A stretch of DNA of 64,000 nt from Dastarcus helophoroides (Eukaryota > Arthropoda > Insecta > Coleoptera > Bothrideridae): the NCBI GenBank assembly GCA_028583605.1, contig CM053332.1, positions 15,840,767 to 15,904,766 on the forward strand, in the 5' to 3' direction. The number at the start of each line of letters is the position of its first letter. Within the stretch, counting starts at the first letter, position 1. This document shows, piece after piece, positions 12,256 through 22,449 of this stretch. The notes beneath the pieces were generated by a model. That model had not been told where the DNA came from. It saw nothing but the letters and a program-made list of their open reading frames with translations, and did no database searches. Made by a program: the position numbers and the translations under genes.

Positions 12256-14999
12256 TCGATGATCATTTGCAAAAACTTGAATAAATTTGTTTGATATTGA
12301 TCAACAATGTCAGTTTTGAACGCGTTAGGCAACTTTAAATACAGTGACGTGTATTATTCATTGCATACATTTTAGGTTGTTTTTAATGCATATTTTTACG
12401 TCCTTAGAGGCTGAATTTTGAAATCTAGTCTCTTAGAGCTCACCTACGTATTAGGGAGAACGCCTGTGTTAAATTTTATGCGCTTACACCCACCGGCATA
12501 GACTGTGCGTTGTCTATCAGTCAGTGCTTGAAGATTTATTAAGTTGATGATCAGACAATCAGATACATTATATCAAATACATCCAAATCCACCAGAATGC
12601 AGCCTATCAATCTTTCAAAAAAATAGTAATAAGGATTTGAACTGTTATTGATTAATAAACGTACCGAAATAGCAGCAATGCGCTGCAATTTAAACAGATG
12701 GAACTGGAAGCGTTTTATTAATAAATATTTCTGTTGATCAACACTTATTTGTTATACCTACTCTTACTTCTACCAAAAAAAATACTTTAATTAAGCCATT
12801 TTTTTTAAGCTAAATTCTGTTAAAAATCAAAAATCAGTTTGTCGTAGATACCGTGAAACTTCTCATCTTAGCAATCGGCAAAACTTGACACTATTTTTGA
12901 AAGAAGCGTCAGGTATTACATGACAGAGTGATACACTCTGAGGACATGAATCCTTTATTTTAACGACGCGGTGAGTCGTTCTAAAACTTTTGAATGATAT
13001 GACAATTACTTTAAACTTAAATTTCGCTAAGTCTTTTTTTAAATGATTTGTTCTCTTTTAATATAATTTTTTTTTCAAATTTCGAATTTAAACTGACTAT
13101 TTTCTCTTTTTTTCTAATGATTTCTTCTAAGGTTTACTAACGTTCCTTCTACTTTTACCTCAAGTTTTTGACTAGTTCAATGAAATCTTGATAAAATACT
13201 GGACCTGAAATATCGTGATTGTTTTTAAAGAAAAAATCTTGAAATTGTAACAATCGCTTCTTTTAGAGAGCGGTCCTGATGTAATATTCTGGAGGTGTTC
13301 AAAGGGCATTGAATATTAAACATTAATTTTTTTTCTTTCAAGGTTCAAAAGCACAGACATGTCTGCCTCTAGGGGAATATACTTCTTACTTACAACTGCT
13401 ATGAACAGTTGAGATATCCATTGAAACTTTCTGTTAGTCTTTTAAAATCTATATTTATTAAAGGAATGCCAATTTACTTAACTTCTTTAATAACTACAAT
13501 AGCAGTTCATTCATAATGAAATTGTGCCATTCATAATAAGGCAAAATTATTATGCACAAGTTGAGAACACATGCAGCCATTTATAAATTAGAAAAACGTG
13601 GAAAACCATTTTGTTTCAAGCAGTAAATAATGTATCGGTCATGCATAGCTTACATAAATAAATATGGTAAATTACAGTGGTACAAGTGAATGACAAAACA
13701 ATGACAAAACGGCAATCGCATGACGATTTATTAATATAATATAGACATGCACATCTAGGTAACATGATTTATCTGTATAATTTCAGTTCCGATTCTCATA
13801 AATGTTTTACGGCTAATTATTAGTAATTAGGCCAATTTAACCATCTAACCGGTGGTTATTCCGACCGCGAACGGTTACGGTAGCGTAATTTTTACTCTAA
13901 CGTGATGTTCGAGAAAAATTGATGATTTCAATTCTTCGGAAGACTTCTCCTTTGGTTCATCAATAATTCAGCCAAATTGATGAACGCCGCCATGCAAATT
14001 ATTCAATATTACATATTTAGGAAGGTACACCTATATAGCTACCATGCAGGGAATTTATTGTAAAAGTAACAAAAATGAAAGTTGTTTTGACATTTCAAAT
14101 TTAAATTAAAAAAGTCAATTTCAATTTTTTGAAAAATTAAAAGTATTTTTTTGTGATCTTTTTCTTAGATTTTCAGGTTCAAGATTTTGTTCTTAAATTT
14201 TTGAATATCGCTAATTTGTGATTTAGAGCTTAATATAAAAAATTTTAGATCAAAGTCAAATTTACGAGAATTTTAAAATTTCGAGAATAAATTCGACATC
14301 CAGACATCATTAGAGAGCAATTACAATTTTGATGTTTAAAAATTTAAACGTTTTTGAAACTCTAAACCTTCGATTTAAAGTCGAAGTTGACAATTTAGAA
14401 ACTGAACTTCTAAATTGGTATTTTTGTGGAATTTTTGACTTTTATATATTGGAACTAACTAGCCCGACGAACTTTTTATTAACTTATTATGAATTAAATT
14501 TTACATCAAAATATTTTATGAGCTCGCTCATAGTTGTGCGTCTCGCGAATCCTACACGAAACACTGCTAAAAACGAGCCATAATCAAAAGAGATACAGCG
14601 CCATCTACTGGAAACTGGCTACAAAACATTTACGGTTAGTGTAGATTGCGATAGGTTTCTGTCATGTTCCTGTTATGAATCAGAGGTGGCGCTCTGCATG
14701 AATTCTTTATAAAAAAATTTTCATGAGTTTTTTCGATATTTTGATAGTTATTCTGCTATTCCAGGCAGAGACAAATCCAACAAAGCAAAGATCACAAAAA
14801 TCCGACTAGCCTGGAATTATAAATGATGTAACTAGTACGACTTTATTTTAAATAAATAGATTTATAATCAGGACAATGCAATTTAAATATGATATTTAAA
14901 ATATGCAACATATTTTAAACTAGCTGATATGTCACCCGATCCCATTCACTATTTCACGACCACTACTTTATTTTAAGTAAATCGATTTTGTAAGCATCG
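12256..14999. other. AT-rich intergenic DNA, little structure
   Basis: I see no gene. Around 14100-14300 the degenerate AAAATTTCGA-type composition reappears. A small imperfect inverted repeat lies at about 14600-14695 (AGCGCCATCTACTGG against CAGAGGTGGCGCT), which could be a short MITE-like relic. A 255-bp frame at 14329-14583 has no recognisable content. Confidence 0.4.
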
Positions 15000-16120
15000 C
15001 TTTTTTTTTAATTTCTGCCTTTTTAAATTTAGTCTTTTTCTAACATTTCGACTTTTTCCAAACTTTTGACTTTTAAAATTTCAACTATTTTCAAAGTTTC
15101 GACTTAAGATCCAAACTTTTTAAAAAAATTTGCCTATTTTGAAAACATCCACTTTACTGAAACTTTCGATTTTTTAAAATCTTATTCGACTTATCGAAAG
15201 TTCACTTTTTTGAAGAATTTGACTTTTTAAATATTTCAACTTTTTTCATTTAAGATTTCAACTTTTCTAAAAAATCAAAGTTTTTTTATGAATTTTTCTA
15301 TAATACCCATTTCGTTTCCAATTAAGATTTTTTTATTAAAATTTCGACATTTGCAAAACTTTCACTTTAAGATTTTTTCACACAGTTTGCAACGGACCAA
15401 AATTTCGACATTTTTTAAAATGTCACTTTTTGAAAATTTCGACTTTTTGAAAATTTTGACTTTATGATGATTTTTATTTTTTAAAATCCATTTCTTTCGA
15501 AAAGTCTAGATTTTTCAGAAAGCTTGACAGCATAAATTTAGATTTTTTTTCAGAAAATTTCGACTTATCAAAATTTGGATTTTTTAGGAATTTTGACTCA
15601 TAATTTGGAAAATTAAAATATAGAAGAGAGAAACTGTTTCCCTCTGAAGATGACAGCTTGGCTGTCGAAACGCGTTAGAGCAACCTTGTTGTGTTTTTTA
15701 ATCTTTCTTGGTTTCACGGGACAAGTTCTGTATTTTAATTTTTGAAGATAACCAAGGACCAGTCGGTTCCATCAAAAAAAAATAATCAAAATTTGGATTT
15801 TTTCAAATTTCTGTCTTTTAACGAAAATTTCTTTTTTTTATAATTTTTGCTTTTAAAAATTTAGATCCTATTTTCCAAATTTCCAAAATTAGTTTTCAAA
15901 ACGTGTGAAACCTTTTGGAAACCTTGACTTTTTGAAAATTTCGACGTTTTTCCATAGTTAAACTTCGAAAATTCTTGCTTTTTTGAAATTTAAGTTATTT
16001 TAAATTTCGACTTTTCCAAAAATTTCTACGTTTTTTGAAAACACTGGAATTTTTTTGATTTATTAAAAATTTTGACTATTCGAAAATATCGGGTTGTTTA
16101 AATCGCGACATTTTCTTAAA
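15000..16120. repeat. AT-rich degenerate repeat block
   Basis: T-rich variants of AAATTTCGACTTTTTGAAAA. It is interrupted at about 15630-15775 by a member of the palindromic repeat family and runs directly into a hexanucleotide array. Confidence 0.7.
15630..15775 (+). repeat. Member of the hammerhead-like repeat family, single arm
   Basis: It reads CTCTGAAGATGACAGC, TTG, GCTGTCGAAACGCGTTAG, then GTTGTGTTTTTTAATCTTTC, a GGGACAAG block and the 3' end ACCAAGGACCAGTCGGTTCC. It shares these blocks with copies at 19700, 45580 and 50442. CTGAAGA, a stable hairpin and GAAA in this order resemble a hammerhead ribozyme core, with an unpaired U after CTGAAGA. Confidence 0.65.
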
Positions 16121-16124
16121 ATGT

Positions 16125-17190
16125 CTACTTTCTCTTCCTCTTCCTCTTCTCTTTCTCTTTCTCTTTCTCTTCTCTTCTCTTTCTCTTCTCTTTCTCTTCT
16201 CTTTCTCTTTTCTCTTTCTCTTTCTCTTTCTCTTTCTCTTTCTCTTTTTCTTCCTCTTCATGTTACTCTTCCTCTTTCTCTTCCTCTTCCTCTTCCTCTT
16301 CCTCTTCCTCTTCCTCTTCCTCTTTCTCTTTCTCTTTCTCTTTCTCTTTCTCTTTCTCTTTCTCTTTCTCTTTCTCTTTCTCTTTCTCTTTCTCTTTCTC
16401 TTTCTCTTTCTCTTTCTCTTTCTCTTTCTCTTTCTCTTTCTCTTTCTCTTTCTCTTTCTCTTTCTCTTTCTCTTTCTCTTTCTCTTTCTCTTTCTCTTTC
16501 TCTTTCTCTTTCTCTTCCTCTTCCTCTTCCTCTTCCTCTTCCTCTTTCTCTTTCTCTTTCTCTTTCTCTTTCTCTTTCTCTTTCTCTTTCTCTTTCTCTT
16601 TCTCTTTCTCTTTCTCTTTCTCTTTCTCTTCCTCTTCCTCTTCCTCTTCCTCTTCCTCTTCCTCTTTCTCTTCCTTTTCCTTTTTCCCTTCCTTTTCCTC
16701 TTCTCTTCCTCTTCCTTTTTCTCTTCTTCTTCCCCTTCCTCTTTCTCTTCCTCTCCCTCTTCCTCTTCCCCTTCCTCTTCCTCTTCCTCTTCCTCTTCCT
16801 CTCCCTCTTCCTCTTTCACTTCCTCTTCCTCTTCCTCCTCCTCTTTCTCTTTCTCTTCCTCTTCCTCTTTCTCTTACCCTTTCTCTTCCTCTTCCTCTTC
16901 CTCTTTCTCCTACCCTTCCTCTTCCTCTTTTTCTTCCTCTTTCTCTTTCTCTTTTTCTTCCTGTTTCTCTTCCCCTTCCTTTTCCTGTTTCTCTTCCTTT
17001 TCCTTTTCCTCTTCCTGTTCCTCTTCTTCTTCCTCTTCCTCTTCTTCTTCCTCTTCCTCTTTCTCTTTCTCTTTCTCTTCTCCTTCCTTTTTCCCTTCAT
17101 CTTCCTCTTCCTTTTCCTCTTCCTTTTCCCTTTCCTTTTCGTCTTCCTTTTTCTCTTTCTCTTCTTCTTCTTCTTCTGCTGTTGCTTCTT
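16125..17190. repeat. (TTTCTC)n/(TTCCTC)n hexanucleotide array
   Basis: About 1.07 kb of pyrimidine hexanucleotides with alternating blocks of TTTCTC and TTCCTC. The right part is degenerate and ends in TTCTTCTTCTTCTGCTGTTG, matching the terminus of the 11.5-12.2 kb array. Long frames on both strands (Leu-Phe/Leu-Ser or Lys-Arg repeats) are artefacts. Confidence 0.95.
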
Positions 17191-17310
17191 CTTCTTTTTC
17201 ATTCTCTTCTACATCTTTAGATATTCAGTTAAATTTTATAATAACGAAATAATGACACTCTGAAATAGATTGCCGATCATCTATTTACAAGTCATTTACT
17301 ACTTCGAAAA

Positions 17311-17550
17311 ATGCTTCTTCTATTTTTCCATCGATCTGCGTTGATCAAAATTTGCCTAAATCCTTTAATTAACGGAGATTGTAGAAAAGTCGTTAAAAGC
17401 TGGACGACCCATCTGCGTCAACTCCTGGATACCGAAGTAACGTGTTCACTGACACCCTCAACGCTGCGAAATTTTACCTCTTTTTTTCAAATCGACACAC
17501 CCAATGTCACATACGTCAACGTATCTTTTGTGGGAAAATTGCAGGGTTAA
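17311..17550 (+). CDS. Unidentified 79-codon frame in a GC-richer patch
   Basis: Starts at ATG and encodes a hydrophobic N-terminus (MLLLFFHRSALIKICLNP) followed by a polar segment. I do not recognise it. Base composition is richer in G+C than the flanking repeats, and a second coding-like frame follows at 17642-17893, so both may be fragments of one degraded gene or transposon. It could equally be chance. Confidence 0.2.
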   Translation: MLLLFFHRSALIKICLNPLINGDCRKVVKSWTTHLRQLLDTEVTCSLTPSTLRNFTSFFQIDTPNVTYVNVSFVGKLQG

Positions 17551-17641
17551 GACCTGTAATTCACGTCGCCGTATGAACCAGCATCCGGACCGTGCAAGGG
17601 TTCCCATTGTATCTGCCGGAAGTGTTAGCAAATTGAATTAA

Positions 17642-17893
17642 TACGTAGCAATTACACGGTCCATTCTATCGTCTCAAGAAGCATTTAGGTCCCTGCAGGA
17701 GTCCATTCGGACTGGCGCGTGTACTATTACGCTCCAGGATCTCGCGTGGCCGACGGTTACGGAGGCACATCTGTTCCACTTTATAACTCATTTGTTGTTT
17801 GATGTATGGCCACGTATTGAAGAAGTCTATGAGAATTCTGGCTCTGCTGGATACTCACTCCTTCAGTGGAAGCTTACAATGCATGTCGTTTAG
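17642..17893 (+). CDS. Unidentified 83-codon open frame, possible exon or gene relic
   Basis: The frame is open from 17642 to TAG 17891-17893, without an ATG near its beginning. The translation includes SSQEAFRSLQESIRTG, DLAWPTVTEAHLFHFITH and WPRIEEVYENSGSAGY, which has protein-like composition (balanced Trp, Pro, charged and hydrophobic residues) unlike the surrounding AT-rich repeats. The same frame continues upstream of one TAA (17639-17641). I do not recognise a family. It may be a remnant of a host gene exon or of a retroelement protein. Confidence 0.3.
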   Translation, partial: YVAITRSILSSQEAFRSLQESIRTGACTITLQDLAWPTVTEAHLFHFITHLLFDVWPRIEEVYENSGSAGYSLLQWKLTMHVV

Positions 17894-17989
17894 AGTTTAA
17901 GACGTACAATAACACCAAGAAAAAAGAAACGTTTAGTTGGATGTTAGATTGCTCATAAATTAGTTAATAACTATAAAATATCTTGGTAC

Positions 17990-18185
17990 CAATTTGATTT
18001 TTTTAAAGTTTAATCCACTCGCAAATGGTAACCCCAAAGAATAGGTTGTAATTTTTGGTGAAAATTCCTTTCGGTAACGAGTTTCATAGCTTGGAAGTTC
18101 TATAGAAAAAAGAGTCTTCGTAGGCAGTCCTCAATGTGTCAAGCTGGACCGCACCAAAATTTGCTTTACAGGTTAAAAAAAATAA
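17990..18185 (-). pseudogene. 3' terminal fragment of a jockey/CR1-like non-LTR retroposon
   Basis: The minus strand reads SFFYRTSKL, stop, NSLPKGIF, which is the C-terminal end of reverse-transcriptase proteins that normally read ...RTSKLWNSLP. The W is TGA here. It is homologous to 28558-28663 plus 29015-29140. Only the last ~190 bp is present, consistent with 5' truncation. Confidence 0.65.
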
Positions 18186-18210
18186 TAAATAAAAAAATAA
18201 ATAATAATAA

Positions 18211-18558
18211 TGTAATGAAATGTAATTATAAAGTTTAGTTAAGGAAATTTTCTAGAAAAATCTGATGAGGGAAAGCGAGCGCGATAATGAAGCAAACTGC
18301 AGATAAGCGTTCCAGAAATTTCGGCAAACGATACGCCTTATCTACTGGATTCTTTTGGAACCCGGAAACGGGAACTATATAAATGCGATCGCCTTTCCCT
18401 CAAGGAGTTAGTGAGTTAGTTAGTTGATTGTTAGAAGTCAACGAATAAGTTAGTTAAACAAAATTAGTGAATTACAATTGTTGTGTTCCGGAATCAGTTG
18501 GAAATAAAGTGGGTACAATTCACGGCGTATTAATAATTCGAACCGATAACGCGCAACA
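18211..18558 (+). repeat. Solo LTR, Gypsy-type, copy 1
   Basis: A 348-bp unit beginning TGTAATGAAATG and ending GCGCAACA, flanked by the 4-bp direct repeat ATAA (18207-18210 and 18559-18562). It contains a TATA-like ACTATATAAATGCG near 18375 and AATAAAG near 18503, in LTR order. It is homologous to the copies at 28664-29014 and 30027-30375. Confidence 0.88.
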
Positions 18559-18562
18559 ATAA

Positions 18563-20808
18563 ACATCACGTTTCCGACCAGTAGGAGTCCACCATGAAGA
18601 ATAAGCATATAATCTGGTCTCTAGTGACAAGCGTTTGTTGACCTATGAAGTCGTAAACCATTTGTTGCGATCAGTAGCGTCATTTTGGGGAGTCTTTATG
18701 CGTTGGCTTGTTTTTTTAAAGACTTATTAGGGCTTTCGAATACATGATTAAAATTTTTAATGAAACTGTAACTGAAACACCTCTAAAATTCAGTCTGGTT
18801 TTCTAACGCGTGTTTTCGGGATATTCCTACCAAATTAAACCATTTTAACAACATTATCCTTTATGATAAATATCATTCAGTTCGCGGGTGCGCTTCACCT
18901 TTTCCCAAGGCGCCTTAATGATGCCGGACTAATTTGGATAATTCAAATATAATTACCTAACGTCGACAATGAACTCAAATTATGATGTTTACAAGAAAAA
19001 TGTCTGTCGGTGAATAATGAAAAATTGAGCAGGAATGTTCCATCAAATTTTATTACATTTTTTTTAAGTTACTAAACCCCAAATATGGTGGTGTAGACAA
19101 TAATCTAATTGAAATATCAAAACGTGGAAAGTTTTGAAAATTTTTTATTGATTTGAGGGAGGGGGTGTGTTAATGCGCTTGATAACTAAGAAGGGGGCGT
19201 CTATTGTAGATCACAGTATTTATATCATTATTTTTTTTGATTCTTTTAAATTATCAAATTTCAGCTCAAAATTTTCTAGAAAAAAAAAATGTTGAGTCGA
19301 AGTCGAGATTTTAAGAAAAAAGTAAAAATTGCAAGCTTAAAGTCGGAGTTCTGAAAAGGATACCGAATTAGGAAATTTCTCATAATTCATAATTTACTCC
19401 TGAAAGTTAGATTTATTCCCCAGCTTTCGATTTTTTCATAAAAATTTTGAAATATTTGAGTTAAAAGTCAAAATAAGAAAAAGTGTACTATTCAAGTTTA
19501 AAGTCAAAATTTCGGAAACAAAATCAATATTTCGACATTAAATTCAATATTGAGGTTAATTCAATATTGTCACTTTTCAAACTCTTAGTTGAAACATAAT
19601 TCTATTTTTTTTTTCTAAAATGTCGTCTTTAAACTCAAATTTGGATTTGTCCACGTTTTTCACAAAACTTTGAAATTGTTAACAAATTAAATAATTGAAA
19701 TACGAGACTTGTGACAAGTTTTGTATTTCAATTTTTGAAGGTAACCAAGGACCAGTTCGTTCCACCAAAATTAAATTATGTTAAAGAAACAAAAAGCTAA
19801 AATTTTTTGGAAATGCCAAAGACGTTAAGGGTAGATTTGAATTATAAACCGTTCTCGTGTTCGCTTCAACATTATAACGTAGTACTCGAATAAAATTGTA
19901 CCACCATAAGTGAGTAATATCGTGAGTCCTTCCTCGTTAAGGCGTAGGCTGGTTCAGTCACAGTTGACTATCAAAATGTCATTTGCGCTTGTTAAAGCGG
20001 ACATAACCCCTGATTAAGCCTTCCAGCGATAATGGAACAATCATCGACGGTTGAATCGACAAATATGTTTACTTTTAATTTGGAATGTAATAATTTAATT
20101 CTTTAATTATGTCTTTTTAACTAGAAATATTGGTCGTTGACTTCCACTGTTTCGTTGATAATTTAGATTGGAAAGATTTGAGAATTCGCCAGATAAACTT
20201 CCAACTTAATCCATCAACTTAGGCACTTGAGAGCTCAAAAATGAGACCACACAAAGCGAATTGTAAAGTGCCACATGTGTAAGCAATAAAATTCTTCGAT
20301 TCTGTGAGAGTTAAAGCACATTTTATCAGCAGACCTAAAACAAAAATAAAGTGTCAAAACCAATGTTAATTAGCCTAGTGCAACCCAATAACTAGTCATT
20401 GAACAATTTATAGAAGCAATAGAAGTAAATCTGCTTTTAGAAATTGGGTATTTATTCAAAGAAAGCAAGGTAGTCAACCCCTTCGCTTATAATTGCGGGG
20501 AAATGTCGGCGCCATTGCAAATTAAAATTTAACATTTACAGGACTAAATCTGATGCAAAATATCGCGTGCTGTTGGACTAATGGCAAATAATTACTAATT
20601 CTAAAAACGTTTTCCCTACCTTTCAGCGTTCTAACTTTCCCATTTGCATATTTATTTAAAATCTGCAGAAATTCACAAGTAACTCCCCCTGGTACAAAAT
20701 GCGTCAGTGAATATTTTATTGGCATATTGTGGCGCGCAGCAACCTGATCCCGCATTAATTGTAAATTTATTAAATAAGAAACTCACTTTTTTGCAATTCT
20801 AGTTAATA
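18563..20808. other. AT-rich DNA with degenerate repeats, no gene
   Basis: About 19100-19700 has the AAAATTTCGA-type composition. About 19700-19770 is a fragment of the palindromic repeat family (see separate entry). No frame has recognisable content; a 77-codon minus-strand frame at 20522-20755 is unsupported. Confidence 0.4.
19700..19772 (+). repeat. 3' fragment of the hammerhead-like repeat family
   Basis: Contains GACAAGTTTTGTATTTCAAT, then TTTTTGAAGGTAACCAAGGA and CCAGTTCGTTCCACCA, the conserved 3' end of the family. The hairpin and hammerhead-like core are absent. Confidence 0.6.
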
Positions 20809-21107
20809 TACAGTGCTAGTCTGTAACTTGGAATAAATTCAATAAATCGAAGACACTTTTTTTCGAAAATATACTCGGACACTTCGATTAATATTTTACT
20901 TCTATGTAGAAAAATTTTATAGAGAATGTCTCAAATTTAAGATATGACATCATAGACAATTTTTTTAAATGGTAACCATATTTTTTTCTTGACTATTCTT
21001 AAAGTATATATCAAGTTACACATGCGTACTAAATTGCAATTTTTTATTTCCTGCCATTTAAAAGATATTTAAAAAATATTAATTTGAAAAATCAAGAAAT
21101 CTGATTC

Positions 21108-21979
21108 AAATCAATAATCTTTCTTTAATAAATATTCAAAATGTTGTCCATTTACTATCTGACAATACCCTAAACGAAACTGAAACTCGTTTTGAACATT
21201 TCTGATTACTTCGGGAGAAATTAGTCTCCACTCCTGTCTTATTCGTCCTTTCAACTCCTCAATATTTGCAGGTTGGGTCTTAAAAACTATGCTCTTCAAA
21301 TATCCCCATAAGTAATAGTCCATAGGTGCTAAGTCCGGAGACCTGGATGGCCATTCAAAAGGTCCTCTACTACCAATCCATCTGCCTGGAAATACATCGT
21401 CCAGATACTCACAGGTCTTGCAAAATGAGGAGGAGCATCGTCTTGTTGAAACCAGATGTTTCTATTCGGGACATCAGCTTCGACAGGATCAGGAAAAAAA
21501 ATAGCTAAATCAGGAATTAGCTCTTCCTGCAAGAATTCTAAATATCCTACCCCATTGAGATTTCCTTGGAAGAACATTGGTCCTATAACTTGATCACCAA
21601 CAATCCCTGCCCAAACATTGACTTTCTCTGGATGTTGAGTGTGGCCTTTCCTCATCAAGTGTGGGTTGTTGTCTGCCCAGTAACGAAAATTTTGACGATT
21701 TAGCTCACCATTTAACATAAACGTTGATTCATCTAAAAACAGGATATTTTTTATGCTTGGAACATTTCTGTCCACTACATCCATCATTTGTTTGCAAAAC
21801 TGGAGCCTTCTATCCGGATCATCTTCTAAGAAGTCATGGAGGATTGTCATTTTAAAAGGATGAAATTTTTGCACTTTCAGAATTCTTATAACTGAAGAGT
21901 GGCTAATTTCGAGTTCCCTACCTATCTGACTAGTGGAAACATGAGAATTTTCTTGGACAAAGAGAAGTACATACTTCAT
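21108..21979 (-). pseudogene. Mariner-superfamily transposase, C-terminal part, frameshifted
   Basis: The minus strand from 21979 encodes a helix-turn-helix (VSTSQIGRELEISHSSVIRI) and the catalytic domain with ILFLDESTF (first Asp), WFQQDDAPPHF (second Asp) and, after a frameshift near 21408, FEWPSRSPDLAPMDYYLWGY (third Asp) through to HFEYLLKKDY. Restoring the frame gives the same 41-residue spacing as the element at 4443-6677, but the sequences differ substantially, so it is another lineage. The N-terminal part continues on the far side of the inserted hAT-like element. It is non-functional as it stands. Confidence 0.88.
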
Positions 21980-22449
21980 TTAGCGCAGGCCCGTAACCAG
22001 GATATTTTTTCGGCTGGACGGCTGCGATCCTTCTGCTAAAACTACGTAGTCTTTGTTTGCGTTTAGGTTAGAGCTAAGAAGCCGCGGTCCAATACTACTT
22101 TACTATTAATATTACTATTGTATACAAGTATACTAAAATATAAAAAAATACACTAAAAACATTTCTACAGTCTAACTCTTCTAATATTCTGACAAAGGAG
22201 CTGCAGAAAAAATTTTTTTAAATTTTTTTCAAATTTCGATTTCGTTCATAATTTTTTAAAGTTTTTTTTAAGTTCAACTCTTTTTCTAACTGGCAACAAC
22301 TTTAATTCCTACGTTTTTATTTTTGGCAATTTTGAGAATTATTGTTGTTATCTAAATTTTGTAATGTCGAAATGCGTTTGATTCTTCCGAATTTCGAAAA
22401 TAATTTTTGCTATAAAGTTAAATATCGTTTTTTTTTTTTGAAAATTTTC

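Noticed and set aside
16094..17263. Open frames of 389, 330, 247 and 128 codons in the hexanucleotide array
   Set aside because: Six-base repeats read as two-residue repeats (Leu-Phe, Leu-Ser, Lys-Arg) in every frame; there is no gene content.
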